Shown: positions 45,305 through 54,499 of the stretch, one piece after another
How the letters are laid out: each line of letters begins with the position of its first letter
Numbering within the stretch: the first letter of the stretch is position 1
Assembly: GCA_963732925.1 (NCBI GenBank)
Contig: CAVTBJ010000012.1
Location: forward strand, 186,001-250,000
Length of the DNA: 64,000 nt
Origin: DASZRZ01 sp963732925
Lineage (GTDB): Bacteria > Acidobacteriota > Terriglobia > Terriglobales > Acidobacteriaceae
Reading direction: 5' to 3'
The notes under the pieces: model-generated
What the model saw: the letters and a program-made list of their open reading frames with translations, nothing else
Told to the model about the DNA's origin: nothing
The model's database searches: none
Translations under genes and position numbers: made by a program

Positions 45305-47959
45305 ATGGCACCACACATGTGGCGAGGGAAGAAGCACTCTAAGCAAAGCGGGATTGCCCTTATTTCGGTGCTATTGCTGCTGATGCTTATGTCAGCTCTC
45401 GCGGTCGGACTTTTTTACAAGGTGAACAGCGAGCAACTTGCACAAAAAACAGATTCGGGCAACACAATGGCGTACTATGGCGCCGAAGCGGGAATGGAGA
45501 AGCTGACAACTGACCTTAATTCCCTGTTCGCACAACAAGCCGCCCCGAGTTGGTGCGACATTCAGGGTTTGACGTCGTCGTATCCTGACGTAAGCGATGT
45601 GCAGGTGACATACGCGAACTATGCGATCTCCGCGTCCACTCCGATTACTGGGTGTGCTTACCCGCCGTCTCAGACACGAACCATTACTACGGGGCCAAAT
45701 GCTGGCCTCATTGCGCACATCGTGCCTCTTTCGCTGCAGGTTACAGCGGACCGGCCGGGTGGCGAAGAAGTGAGCATGATCCGTCAGGTCGAAATCGCAG
45801 AGATTCCTGTCTTTCAATTTGGAATATTTTCCGACAGTGATCTCAGCTACTTTCCTGGCCCGGACTTCGACTTCGCTGGACGGGTACAGACGAATGGGAA
45901 TCTCTTTTTGGCCTCCGACAACTCGGTAACATTTCACACCAAAATCCGAGCTGCCGGGGACGTCGTGCGCGACAAGATGGCGAACGGCGCCAGCACCAGC
46001 GGGCAGGGGCGAAACGGTAAGATCTATATTCCGACTACCACCGCGGGTTGCGACGGCAGCAAACCCGCTTGCCGGAATTTGCAATTAAGTCCAGTGGAAG
46101 GCAGCTCGGTCGGAGGTCCGACTCCCACCTATGGCGGAACTGGAACGGTAAATTCTGGATGGACTTCCCTTTCGACTTCCACCTATAACAACATGATCCT
46201 CAGTGGTTCTACTGGAGCTACGCGTCTGAATATGGCATTTGTGCAAACCGGGGTGAATCCGATTGAGATCCTGCGCCGTCCTCTCCCCGGGGAGTCGGCA
46301 AGTTCGGCATTGGGATTGTCTCGGTTGTACAATGAGGCACAAATCCGCGTGCTTCTCTCGGATGATCCTGCCGACCTTCCAGGAGGAGCATCTGATGGTC
46401 AGAATATCCGGCTCGCCAACGTTAAGACCAATCCGTCGGCACCTGACTATACAGCAGGTATTCCAGTTTCAGGTGTGGGAAACACTTATTTCGCTGAGGC
46501 CTCCACCGCCTCCGGGAGCACAGAGACCGGATGGACCTCTGTCCCTAACATGGGAGCGCAAGCGACGATTTATCCCACAACTTCAAATCCGAAACCTCCA
46601 GCCATCACCAACAAGACATGGAACTTGCTGGATGGCTATCTGCGCGTCGAGGTTCGGCGCTCAGATGGAACTTACGTACCAGTCACCAAAGAGTGGCTTG
46701 AGCTGGGGTTCGCACGCGGAACGACGCCTCCAAAATATGGTGTAGCCAATTCGGTCGACCCGAAAGCCATTTTGATACTCCAGCAACCAGCGGACCGAAA
46801 TGGGGATGGCGTCTTCACCCCCCCGAGCCAAACGTGCACCACCAAGAAAAAAAAGACAACCTGCACCACAGATCCAGGGGAGACCGCGACCAGTTCCAGG
46901 AATGATTGGTATCCTATAAATATATATGACTCTCGGGAGGGGGAACTTCGGGAGAACCAGCATTCGTCTACCACGTGCAACGTGGGAGGGATCATCAATG
47001 TGACCGAGATCGACCTGGGAAATCTCCGGAAGTGGCTCCAGGGAACGATCGGAACGACCGGTACCCAGGTGGAGTACACATCACAGAACGGCTACGTCCT
47101 GTATTTTTCTGACCGACGAGGGATGAAGCCCAACGCCAGCGGGATTAAGATAGGTGAGTACGGCTTTGAGGATGTTATCAATCCGGCATCTTCCTCTGGG
47201 ACACCGAACAATTCGCTTGATAATGGCGAGGATGTAAATGGTAACGGCGTCTTGGATACCTATGGCGCAGCAGACCTGGGTTATGGATTTGGAGGCGGTA
47301 CCGGAAGCGTCACGGCGAGTGTCAACTGCATGGATGTGGCGCGAAAGAACTGGGTTTCGGGTGCTCGCCATGCTGTGCGCCTTGTAGACGGCAGTTTAGG
47401 GAGTATTCCCACCCGAGGAGACAATGATGCTGGCGGATTCACCCTGGCCAGCGAGAACCCTGCTTATATCTGGGGAGACTATAATGCCCGAGGTGGCTTT
47501 GGAGACCCACACGCTTCTGCCAGTGTGATCGCCGATACTGTGACACTGCTCTCGAACAACTGGTCCGATCTAGCGGATTTTAATAGCCCCACGGATGTAA
47601 ACGGGCGCCCAGCAACCACTACCTATTACCGGGTAGCTATCGCCAGTGGCAAGAACCGTAATTTTCCATTACCAACGTTTGCGGGTGCGCCAGCAGACTT
47701 TGGAACTGATGGCGGAGTACACAATTTTCTGCGATACCTGGAAAACTGGGGTGGGGACACTTCCAACTACCTTGGTTCCATGGTGAGTCTCTATTATTCC
47801 ATGTACGACACAGGCGTGTACAAGTGCTGCGGCACGGTTTATGCTGCGCCAACCCGAAACTATGCTTTTGACTCGGACTTTTTAGATATCAGCAAAATGC
47901 CTCCGGGAACGCCGACCTTTCGCGATGTTGACAATTTGGGGTTTCAGCGGGTCTTTTGA
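45305..47959 (+). CDS. Giant PilX-like minor pilin/adhesin
   Basis: An 884-residue protein from ATG 45305 (GAGAGG ~7 bases upstream). The N-terminus is PilX-type: SKQSGIALISVLLLLMLMSA, then YYGAEAGMEKLTTDL. The remaining ~800 residues form a very large exported head with glycine/threonine/asparagine-rich, beta-type sequence and a short Thr-Cys-Lys stretch near 46840-46870. Usual PilX proteins are near 200 residues, so this may fuse the minor pilin to an adhesin-like domain, perhaps taking the place of PilY1, which is not seen here. It ends the four-gene operon. Confidence 0.8.
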   Translation: MAPHMWRGKKHSKQSGIALISVLLLLMLMSALAVGLFYKVNSEQLAQKTDSGNTMAYYGAEAGMEKLTTDLNSLFAQQAAPSWCDIQGLTSSYPDVSDVQVTYANYAISASTPITGCAYPPSQTRTITTGPNAGLIAHIVPLSLQVTADRPGGEEVSMIRQVEIAEIPVFQFGIFSDSDLSYFPGPDFDFAGRVQTNGNLFLASDNSVTFHTKIRAAGDVVRDKMANGASTSGQGRNGKIYIPTTTAGCDGSKPACRNLQLSPVEGSSVGGPTPTYGGTGTVNSGWTSLSTSTYNNMILSGSTGATRLNMAFVQTGVNPIEILRRPLPGESASSALGLSRLYNEAQIRVLLSDDPADLPGGASDGQNIRLANVKTNPSAPDYTAGIPVSGVGNTYFAEASTASGSTETGWTSVPNMGAQATIYPTTSNPKPPAITNKTWNLLDGYLRVEVRRSDGTYVPVTKEWLELGFARGTTPPKYGVANSVDPKAILILQQPADRNGDGVFTPPSQTCTTKKKKTTCTTDPGETATSSRNDWYPINIYDSREGELRENQHSSTTCNVGGIINVTEIDLGNLRKWLQGTIGTTGTQVEYTSQNGYVLYFSDRRGMKPNASGIKIGEYGFEDVINPASSSGTPNNSLDNGEDVNGNGVLDTYGAADLGYGFGGGTGSVTASVNCMDVARKNWVSGARHAVRLVDGSLGSIPTRGDNDAGGFTLASENPAYIWGDYNARGGFGDPHASASVIADTVTLLSNNWSDLADFNSPTDVNGRPATTTYYRVAIASGKNRNFPLPTFAGAPADFGTDGGVHNFLRYLENWGGDTSNYLGSMVSLYYSMYDTGVYKCCGTVYAAPTRNYAFDSDFLDISKMPPGTPTFRDVDNLGFQRVF

Positions 47960-48098
47960 GACATCGAGCTCGGGCCGGAGGTGGGCTTGAAAATGGCTCA
48001 AGCTCCTGTCCTTTGGCGGGCTGACAAGTCGCAGCCCGCCGAGAGGTTAAACAGGAAGTCTTCGCAGCAGAGGACAAAAATTCGGGAATGTACGGAGA

Positions 48099-48836
48099 CT
48101 AGCTCCGCAACAATTTACGGCGCACTGTGCCTAAAATGCCAAGCCCACCAGTCCCTAGCAAGATGAGGCTGGAAGGTTCTGGAACAGGTGCGGGAGCTAG
48201 AGGCGTTATCTTGACGACCATATCATTGTAATCCGCGTCCGTGACCTTATCGGCGAGATCTTCCATTCCGAGCCAATAGGTTCCGTCCGGGGAGCTGTCA
48301 AAAATCGCGAAATGCTGAAAATCCTGATCTTTATGTGGATTCAACGATGAATCGGTGTAGTAGGTCTGTCCGTTACCAGAAACAATAAAGAAATAATATT
48401 CGCCAACAGCCGCGATGACCGCAGTTGAACCCGTTCCTTGGGGACCGGTAAAGAGTATGTGGTTGCCCGTGGAATCCTGGTAACCGAACTCGTTAACGGA
48501 AGAATAGCCCGCAATCTCAATCTCAAGTGCCGCAGTGCCGCCGCTGGTCGGCATGAACCCAATATCGAGATCGGCGTTACCGTTGCTGTAGCCCCAATAA
48601 TCCAAAGCACCAGGGGCGCCCGGCATTCCGCAATTGCCAGTACCTGTTAAGCAATAACCGATGTTCTTCTTCGTGCCGTCTAAGCTGGAGCTGTCCCAGT
48701 ACGGGGTGCCATTCTGGTTTACAATGTAATTACTCTGCCAACCAGCACCACTGCTGCCGACAATGGTATCGGCAAAGGTCATTGGAACAGCACAGAATGT
48801 GAAAGCCACCATAATGGCTAGCCAGTATTTCATCAT
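48099..48836 (-). CDS. PEP-CTERM sorting protein
   Basis: A 245-residue exported protein. It has a clear signal peptide (MMKYWLAIMVAFTFCAVPMT, cleavage at FA|DT) and a C-terminal PEP-CTERM signal (VPEPSSLILLGTGGLGILGT then RRKLL). The body (FAIFDSSPDGTYWLGMEDLA, DADYNDMVVKITPLAP) resembles the DUF4114-like proteins often sorted this way. Such proteins are surface or matrix components of biofilm-forming bacteria. The exosortase itself is not in the window. Confidence 0.85.
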   Translation of the reverse strand: MMKYWLAIMVAFTFCAVPMTFADTIVGSSGAGWQSNYIVNQNGTPYWDSSSLDGTKKNIGYCLTGTGNCGMPGAPGALDYWGYSNGNADLDIGFMPTSGGTAALEIEIAGYSSVNEFGYQDSTGNHILFTGPQGTGSTAVIAAVGEYYFFIVSGNGQTYYTDSSLNPHKDQDFQHFAIFDSSPDGTYWLGMEDLADKVTDADYNDMVVKITPLAPAPVPEPSSLILLGTGGLGILGTVRRKLLRS

Positions 48837-49462
48837 TGTCTCCTGAATAGCTTCATTAGTCTGATGCTTCTAAGGCAGTTAGGCAACTGGATAGAGGAAC
48901 TAGCCCACTCGGCTAACACGGTCTGGGATGCATTGAGAGGACGATCCGCACAGAGCGGAAGAACGGACCGGCTACATTTCTGACACATCAAGCACATGCA
49001 GAAATGCAGAAAAGCTACATGCTCTGGATAAAGAGCAATGTTGTGGAACGCACACGGCTTGTTTGGACACACCTGTGCGGCATTGCGGAACTTGTAGGTG
49101 ATATAAGGGGTGATGACAGACCAGGTATGTTTGATTTGAGCAGCCGCGAAGCGGAAGGACGCACGAGTTCAGGGACCGCGGTCGAGCCTCGGCACCGCCT
49201 GGTTAATTGGATTTACGCTGAGACGAGCAATGGAGTTGCATTGCGAGCGAAAAATGTAAGTTGGCGAAGCCGAACTGCGTGCTCGAGCAGGCTAAACTGG
49301 GTAGCCAGCGGTCACCTTTTTGTGGGCCTGGCCCGCTGAGGTTTGCACGCAACAACGGCAACGGGTGCACAAGCCGCCAGTTAACGGGAGTATTGGCTGA
49401 ATTAAACTCCTCGGGTCAGACCAGAGTTGCTGGGCAAAACAGCGCAGAGAGCGTTCCTCGGA
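48837..49462. other. Intergenic region, no gene seen
   Basis: 626 bases upstream of the PEP-CTERM gene. One plus-strand frame (49004-49339) is open but shows no family, signal peptide or ribosome-binding site. The PEP-CTERM promoter must lie at its left edge; no hexamer pair stands out. Confidence 0.45.
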
Positions 49463-50248
49463 TTATCTGATCACAACTTTCTGATGCACCGTCTTTGCTT
49501 CTCCTCTCGGGCCTCTGGCGGTGACAGTGATTGTATTCTCGCCCTCCTTCAGGGGAGGCGTGAAGTAGTCGAAAGAGCCGTTCGGCTGAATAACTGGCAC
49601 GTTCTGGCCGTTTATAGCTATACGAAAACCAGGGCTGGTCTTGCCATGAACTTTGAGTGTATTCCCGTATTGAACAGGTTCGGCTAGTTCTAACAATATG
49701 CTGGAACTCTCAATGACAAATTGATTTGTCTCGCTTTCCAGCGAATCTGTGAGTCCGGGAAGCTGGGCTCGGACATTCCAATAATAAATCCCTTCGCTCA
49801 AGTCGCTAACCTTCACGTTGGTCAGCGTCAATCTGCGATCATAAACTGTTGAGGCAAACTCCGCATCACGGGCAATTCGGAGCCGATATAAGTTTGCTCC
49901 CGGTACCTCGGTCCAGATGAATTCCACCGGCAATGATTCTGCTGCCACGATCTTTTGCAACTCTGCCGGGGCGATAAGAGTCGGCGGCAAATTGTTTGTG
50001 GGATTCTGAACTGAGGCAACTCCGTAAGCAAGCTGGTCCTGCGACTTTGCCGTACTTCCATTGCTGCTTGGGCGGGTGCGGGGCTTCAGAACTGAACTCA
50101 CAGAACTGCTTGCCAAAAAAATTCGGCGCCTTAGCCCAGGGAGCAAAAAATGGTAAAAAACCAGAGAGCCTAGTAACACAGCGACAATAGCGGCACCTTG
50201 CCTAGTGGTGACCAAACTGAAAAACGACCTTGGTTTCGTCGCTGGCAC
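49463..50248 (-). CDS. Membrane-anchored protein with Ig/fibronectin-like domains
   Basis: A 261-residue protein with one membrane helix near the N-terminus (AAIVAVLLGSLVFYHFLLPG). The outer part has a fibronectin-III-like domain (~95-180: VEFIWTEVPGANLYRLRIAR, LSEGIYYWNVRAQLPGLTDS) and an Ig-like C-terminal domain (~185-261: GNTLKVHGKTSPGFRIAING, GENTITVTARGPRGEAKTV). Such modules occur in FecR-like or envelope-binding proteins. Ligand unknown. It lies next to the fragment region at 50.3 kb. Confidence 0.65.
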   Translation of the reverse strand: MPATKPRSFFSLVTTRQGAAIVAVLLGSLVFYHFLLPGLRRRIFLASSSVSSVLKPRTRPSSNGSTAKSQDQLAYGVASVQNPTNNLPPTLIAPAELQKIVAAESLPVEFIWTEVPGANLYRLRIARDAEFASTVYDRRLTLTNVKVSDLSEGIYYWNVRAQLPGLTDSLESETNQFVIESSSILLELAEPVQYGNTLKVHGKTSPGFRIAINGQNVPVIQPNGSFDYFTPPLKEGENTITVTARGPRGEAKTVHQKVVIR

Positions 50249-50526
50249 GAATTCCTGCCGAGCTTATCACACAAAATGTCAGAAGACAGGGCGTCAATGG
50301 CTACTAGGCTGTGGAAATCACGGAGCCGGACGAGAAGGCTCCGCTCTCCGCACCAGACCTTCAACAACCTCTGGGCCGACTCCGCTCGCCTGATCGGCAC
50401 TGCACCAGGTTTTTATAAATTGGCGCTGGCGGAACCAGGCATTCCGGACTGCAGATTCGAGCTCTTGTCCGCGGACGATCCTGTGGCGGGAGAAATTTCC
50501 TGGTTTCATCACTGGGCATTCGCAGA
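50249..50526. other. Fragment region with a possible partial gene
   Basis: No intact gene. A plus-strand frame (~50375-50560) reads NNLWADSARLIGTAPGFYKL, then VAGEISWFHHWAFADQGIWL and SFG. The WFHHW...WLSFG pattern recalls the N-terminus of HPr-kinase-like proteins from lasso clusters, but this is from memory only. It breaks off where an ABC-transporter fragment begins. Confidence 0.3.
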
Positions 50527-50829
50527 TCAGGGAATCTGGCTCAGCTTCGGTACCACCATGGGGGCCAAGCCCTTCTGGGCGGCCCAGCCTTCGGCGTACA
50601 GACCGTCCATGGCCAGCAGTTTTTCGTGGGAGCCGGATTCCACAATGCGTCCTTCGGCCATCACATGGATCACGTCGGCGAACATAGCGGTGGTAAAACG
50701 ATGGGTAACCAGCACGGCGATGCGTTGCCGGACAAATTGGCGCAACTGGTTCAGCCACTGGATCTCGGCCCAGGGATCCATGGCGCTGGTGGGCTCGTCG
50801 AACAGAATGACCGAGGTACGGCGAGCCAG
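50527..50829 (-). pseudogene. C-terminal fragment of a second lasso-type ABC exporter
   Basis: About 100 codons matching the end of the intact exporter at 58049-59887. The Walker B/D-loop (ILFDEPTSAMDPWAEIQW), H-loop (VLVTHRFTTAMFADVIHV) and end (GLYAEGWAAQKGLAPM) are shared, with many substitutions, so it comes from a related but separate exporter rather than a recent copy. Upstream it stops abruptly at ~50829, exactly where dispersed repeat copy 2 starts. The membrane domain and Walker A are missing. Confidence 0.75.
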
Positions 50830-51082
50830 ATGGACGAACACTGGGGTCGCGTCAGTTTCAAGCGGGTCGAATTGGCTGGGCTGTTCCGATTATGGAACGT
50901 CTTGTTGGAAGCGTTTCAGAGTCACAAGCCAAGAGGTGGTGTTTTAGTGCATTGCGGCTTCCAATGACGATTCCCTGTCCTCGTGCCGTCCAACATATTT
51001 CGCGCCTCCCCGGAGGATCTCAGCCCCAGCCGATGCGCTGTTCGGATCAAGCCTTTTATGTGGTGAAATTCAAAAATAATCC
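50828..51082 (+). repeat. Dispersed repeat, copy 2
   Basis: A 255-base direct repeat of 30908-31202 (which has 40 extra bases). Reading in frame, it holds the end of an upstream ORF (DEHWGRVSFKRVELAGLFRL, ending VLVHCGFQ) whose TGA overlaps the ATG of the HipA-like kinase fragment (ATGA at 50964). Here the kinase sequence continues beyond the repeat, so this copy is closer to the source. Only ~3% of aligned bases differ by eye, so the duplication is fairly recent. Confidence 0.8.
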
Positions 51083-51310
51083 CCAGTCAAAGCAGATACT
51101 TGCAAATGACTACGTTGGAACCCAGCTTGCGCAGGCCATAGGTCTACCTGTCCCAGCGGTTAGTGTCATTCATGTCCGTAGAGAATTGATTCGAGCGACT
51201 CATGGCCTACGAATAGAGTTAAAAAAGGGTTCAAAGAAATTCTGCCCGGGGCGGCAATTTGGATCCCGCTTGGTGACACCTCCGCAATCCGGAGCGGTTG
51301 TGGACTGGAT
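50964..51310 (+). pseudogene. N-terminal fragment of a HipA-like kinase
   Basis: ATG 50964 starts PCPRAVQHISRLPGGSQPQ, FYVVKFKNNPQSKQILANDY, VGTQLAQAIGLPVPAVSVIH and CPGRQFGSRL, matching the N-terminal lobe of the HipA-like kinase family widespread in Acidobacteria. Family similarity ends near 51300 (VVDWIPTTFF) and the frame continues in unrelated sequence toward 51602. The catalytic lobe is missing. The family is related to HipA toxins, but these homologues are not known to be toxins. Confidence 0.6.
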
Positions 51311-51517
51311 TCCGACGACATTTTTTGGCACCTGGACTCTAATGTTGATTGTTCTGGAATTCTATGATCGCGAGAGCGGTTGGCTCGGAGGTGCTCGGGT
51401 TTGCAGTGGTCACTCAGCAGCACAGAAGTCCCAGAGCAGTTCCGGCAGACACTCCGGGCTGGCCAGATTTCCTTCGGTGATGCCGTGGCGGCTGAGGGCG
51501 CAGAGCTTACGCAACCC

Positions 51518-52660
51518 TCACTCACTGCATCTGTCGGACAGTTCGGCCGCCGCCCTAAGTGCCGTTCTCTCGTCGGGGAAGGTTTTGGGAGATTGCCGGT
51601 GAGCGAGAGCGGCAATTTCCTGAAGCGTCCGCTGCCCGTCGACTAATTGCAGCAGGAGCTTCTCGCTTTCTCCGGCCGCATTCAGGCTGGGGCAGAACAA
51701 TGGGCTACGGCGGCGGAGTTCTTCGGAAGTGATGTATCTGCTGTTGAAGCTGGACTGACGAAACGCGGCTTTCCGTCTTTGCTGATGGCTCGAAATACAG
51801 GTATTCCAGATCCAGATGTAATCGTCGTGCACAAAGTTGAAGCAGAGTTCTGCGTCAATTGTGTCGCCGACCGAGAGGGCAACAGGATGACTCCAGGGAG
51901 CAAACATGTTGGGGTAAACCGTCTTGGGCAGTCCGGGAGCGGCGGAGATCGAGATCCCTTCGGCCAGATCGGCTTCAAACCAGAGAGAGTACCCACTGCC
52001 CTCGGCATCACGGACTGCCTGGAGCGTTATCCGACCGCCAGCAGAGGGAGAGTCCAGGAGCATGTGATCCAAACTGGTGATGCAGGCAGGCTCCGTGACG
52101 AAGTGCTCCGGCTCGACCTTGGCTGGAAACGGAAACTCGGTACCGAAGCGGCGTCCGGAAGAAAGATTCACGCCCCAGCGGCCGTCGGTCCAGACAGCAA
52201 CCGGGTCATATTCGTCCCGGGGAAGAGTCACCGCGGCGGTCCAGACGCTTTCCCGCAGGGGAATCATGCTCCCGCCGGGAGCGAGAAAACGGCGGCGGGC
52301 GTCCTGAATGGTTTCCAGGCTGCGGCCAAAGAAGGGAAGACCGCCGTGGATGTCCGAGACGATTACATTTGCCTTTTCGGGAAGGTCGATGTTGGTTGAG
52401 AGATCGCGGATGAACTGGATGTGGTCCTGACAGCCATTATCCTTCGCGATCTGTCGGGCGACGTCGATGACTTCCTCGCATTCAATGGCATAGACCTTGC
52501 GTGCCCCAAACTGCACAGCGAGGATGGCGAACAGACCGGAGCCTGAACCGATATCCACCACCACGTTGCCGGGCTTTACTGCCTTCTCAAGCGCACGGCG
52601 ATAGGCTCCGACGCGGATGGGGTCCGCGATCATGGTCCCGTGATCGTGCGCGGAATACAT
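51518..52660 (-). CDS. PRMT-like methyltransferase with RRE-like tail
   Basis: A 380-residue class I SAM methyltransferase of the protein-arginine-methyltransferase-like type. The SAM site is VVVDIGSGSGLFAILAVQFG (residues ~33-52) with YAIECEE, followed by the substrate loop SDIHGGLPFFGRSLETIQDA. The C-terminal ~60 residues (ESEKLLLQLVDGQRTLQEIA, TFPDERTALRAAAELSDR) resemble a PqqD/RRE winged helix, which binds RiPP leader peptides. The frame stays open past the TGA at 51518 to another stop at 51410-51412, so the true end may lie there. Probably modifies the lasso peptide; it lies 6 bases after the oxygenase-like gene. Confidence 0.72.
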   Translation of the reverse strand: MYSAHDHGTMIADPIRVGAYRRALEKAVKPGNVVVDIGSGSGLFAILAVQFGARKVYAIECEEVIDVARQIAKDNGCQDHIQFIRDLSTNIDLPEKANVIVSDIHGGLPFFGRSLETIQDARRRFLAPGGSMIPLRESVWTAAVTLPRDEYDPVAVWTDGRWGVNLSSGRRFGTEFPFPAKVEPEHFVTEPACITSLDHMLLDSPSAGGRITLQAVRDAEGSGYSLWFEADLAEGISISAAPGLPKTVYPNMFAPWSHPVALSVGDTIDAELCFNFVHDDYIWIWNTCISSHQQRRKAAFRQSSFNSRYITSEELRRRSPLFCPSLNAAGESEKLLLQLVDGQRTLQEIAALAHRQSPKTFPDERTALRAAAELSDRCSE

Positions 52661-52666
52661 AAGCTC

Positions 52667-53566
52667 TCAGGAAAGATGCAAAACCTGCTGCGTCGTTGTG
52701 GCCCGGGGATTCCAATCCTCGCTAACCAGGCTGAGTTCCGGAACCCCGAAGAGCCGGACCCAGTTTTTGGGCAGAACGAGCTCTTGGGTTCCAGCCGGAA
52801 TGTAGTGAAAAAAGAGCAAAGTACAAAATGGCTCGCTCTCGGTCCGCGGCATGGGATCCCGATAGTGCCATTGGCTGCTCCCGGAGAAGATCGCGGCCTG
52901 CCCCGGCTGCAGCGTGCAGGGCGTGAAGCGCAGGGAAGGCGATCTCCGGATTGTTTCCTGCCAATCCGGCGGGCTCTTGTCCTCATGATCCGCACTGTTC
53001 CTCTGCGCTGACTCTGGCCAGGCGGTAACCTGGCTAAAATAAATTGGCCACGCAACGTTCTGATCAATGCAGAGATCGAATGTCCACTTGGCACAGGGTG
53101 CATCCAGATGCACGGAGCAGACCCCCCTGGAACTGTACAAGCTCAGGAAGTTGTAGCTTGCCTCCACCGGTTCGCCCACCGCTTCGCTGACCAGCGGAAT
53201 TGCCTGCTGTTGCAGCTTGGTGAAGAATGGGAGGTCATGCACCAGGAAGCGGCCAAAGTCCCTCGTTTCGTGGAGCTCCAGCTCTGGTGCGCGTAGCGAT
53301 CTCACCGTGCCTCGGATCGCTTCCATCGTGAGCGCATCGAAAGGCTGCTCAAGGAGAGTCACTTCAAAATCGGGACGTGTATGGAAAACGCGAAAGTCAT
53401 CGACGAATTCGGGCAGGAGGTCCGGCCTGGTGGCCTGAAGAATACTCTTCGCTCTGGAGTACTTACTTAGCCAGCTTGAATCGTACCAGGGATAGAGGGG
53501 GCTCTTTGCGGCGCGAGGCTCCTCCAGTGGGAGGGCCGGCTCGTGAGCGAAGTTGTCATCGGTCAT
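52667..53566 (-). CDS. Fe(II)/2-oxoglutarate oxygenase-like protein
   Basis: A ~299-residue protein from ATG 53566, with GGGGA 6 bases upstream; the open frame to 53689 adds a basic N-terminus without a ribosome-binding site. The likely metal ligands are HLD in SVHLDAPCAKWTFDLCIDQ and the His in LQPGQAAIFSGSSQWHYRDP, the HxD...H pattern of the double-stranded beta-helix oxygenases, with an Arg soon after. It is divergent from the lasso B1 gene and directly upstream of the methyltransferase, so peptide hydroxylation is a reasonable guess. Confidence 0.6.
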   Translation of the reverse strand: MTDDNFAHEPALPLEEPRAAKSPLYPWYDSSWLSKYSRAKSILQATRPDLLPEFVDDFRVFHTRPDFEVTLLEQPFDALTMEAIRGTVRSLRAPELELHETRDFGRFLVHDLPFFTKLQQQAIPLVSEAVGEPVEASYNFLSLYSSRGVCSVHLDAPCAKWTFDLCIDQNVAWPIYFSQVTAWPESAQRNSADHEDKSPPDWQETIRRSPSLRFTPCTLQPGQAAIFSGSSQWHYRDPMPRTESEPFCTLLFFHYIPAGTQELVLPKNWVRLFGVPELSLVSEDWNPRATTTQQVLHLS

Positions 53567-53728
53567 CGGCATTCCCCAAGATTTAAAGATGTAGGTGCAT
53601 TTTCGCATGCACAGGCGAGTTCGCCGGACCCGATTTTTCCACAGAGTGCCTTGAGTGTTGATAGGCAAGGTACCGTGGGTTGGATACAATCACGCTGTCC
53701 TTACGGAATACTTTCAGGTTTTTTAGAA

Positions 53729-54023
53729 ATGAAGATTTCGCCTAATTCCATAGTCGTCGCGACTGAATCTCAAGTTTGTACTGCCTTGGGCGCCGAAACC
53801 GTGATTCTGCACTTCAACAAGGGTGCGTACTTCGGGTTGAATGAAGTCGGCACCGCCATCTGGGAAGAATTGCAGCAGCCACAGACCGTGCGCCAGATTT
53901 ACGACGCCGTCTTGGCAGAATACGACGTGGAACCGGAAACCTTCCAGCAGGACGTGCTTGGGATTCTCGACTAAGCTGCACGAAGAGGGATTGATCGAGG
54001 TTCGCGGTGAACCGGCTGCGTAG
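53729..54023 (+). CDS. Lasso peptide B1 / PqqD-family RRE protein (one frameshift)
   Basis: A ~97-residue PqqD-family RiPP recognition element that binds the precursor leader and presents it to the B2 protease. ATG 53729 opens MKISPNSIVVATESQVCTAL; the core is VILHFNKGAYFGLNEVGTAI and WEELQQPQTVRQIYDAVLAE. One surplus base near 53968-53973 ends the frame early at TAA; the next frame carries the expected last helix KLHEEGLIEVRGEPAA to TAG 54021-54023. It overlaps the B2 start (GTG 54007), so B1 and B2 are coupled. Confidence 0.82.
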
Positions 54024-54468
54024 ATTTTTCGACTATCCGTTCCGCATGAAGTTGCTGCTGGCGGACGCTGGCCTAAAACTGGCGATAACGACCCTCTTGC
54101 TCCGATTCCTGCCTTCTTCCTGCGTTTCGCGGGTTGTGATGGAAGAAGGGGGAGGACCTCCATGTTAGAATTCCGTCCTTGCGCCGTCGCAATACTCTCA
54201 CGCTGAGATCTGCTGGGCCGTTCGCACCGCTGCCAGGTACATACCGTTTGCAACTTGCCTTCCCCAGTCACTTGTTGGGTCGAAGATGCTACACAGCCAG
54301 GGCTATCCCGCGGAAATTCGGTTGGGGTACCCACGCTTTTCCGGGGTTCAGCGCACATGCATGGGTGTGGAGTACGCGAAAAGTGTGCTCGGCGAGAGCA
54401 GCACGGTTTTTGCGGAGCTTCCGAAGACAGGTCAGGATGCTATGAGCACTGGAAGGCTCGAGCCGTAG
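54007..54468 (+). CDS. Lasso peptide B2 transglutaminase-like protease (broken frame)
   Basis: The B2 protein removes the leader peptide. The N-terminal block VNRLRRFFDYPFRMKLLLAD, LAITTLLLRFLPSS is typical, as is the catalytic region HAEICWAVRTAARYIPFATC with LPQSLVGSKMLHSQGYPAEI just after it, placing the active Cys in ATCLPQS. An in-frame TAG at 54166-54168 lies between the two blocks. The catalytic His region (FSAHAWV near 54341-54370) is readable only in a neighbouring frame, needing two compensating shifts. About 153 residues, normal for B2. Indels like those elsewhere make sequence error likely, but real inactivation is not excluded. Confidence 0.75.
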
Positions 54469-54499
54469 TTCAATTGTCCCACGGCCCGAGCAGCTGAAG

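Noticed and set aside
50964..51310. HipA fragment as part of an active toxin-antitoxin system
   Set aside because: The catalytic lobe is missing, no HipB-like partner is present, and this HipA-like family is not established as a toxin.
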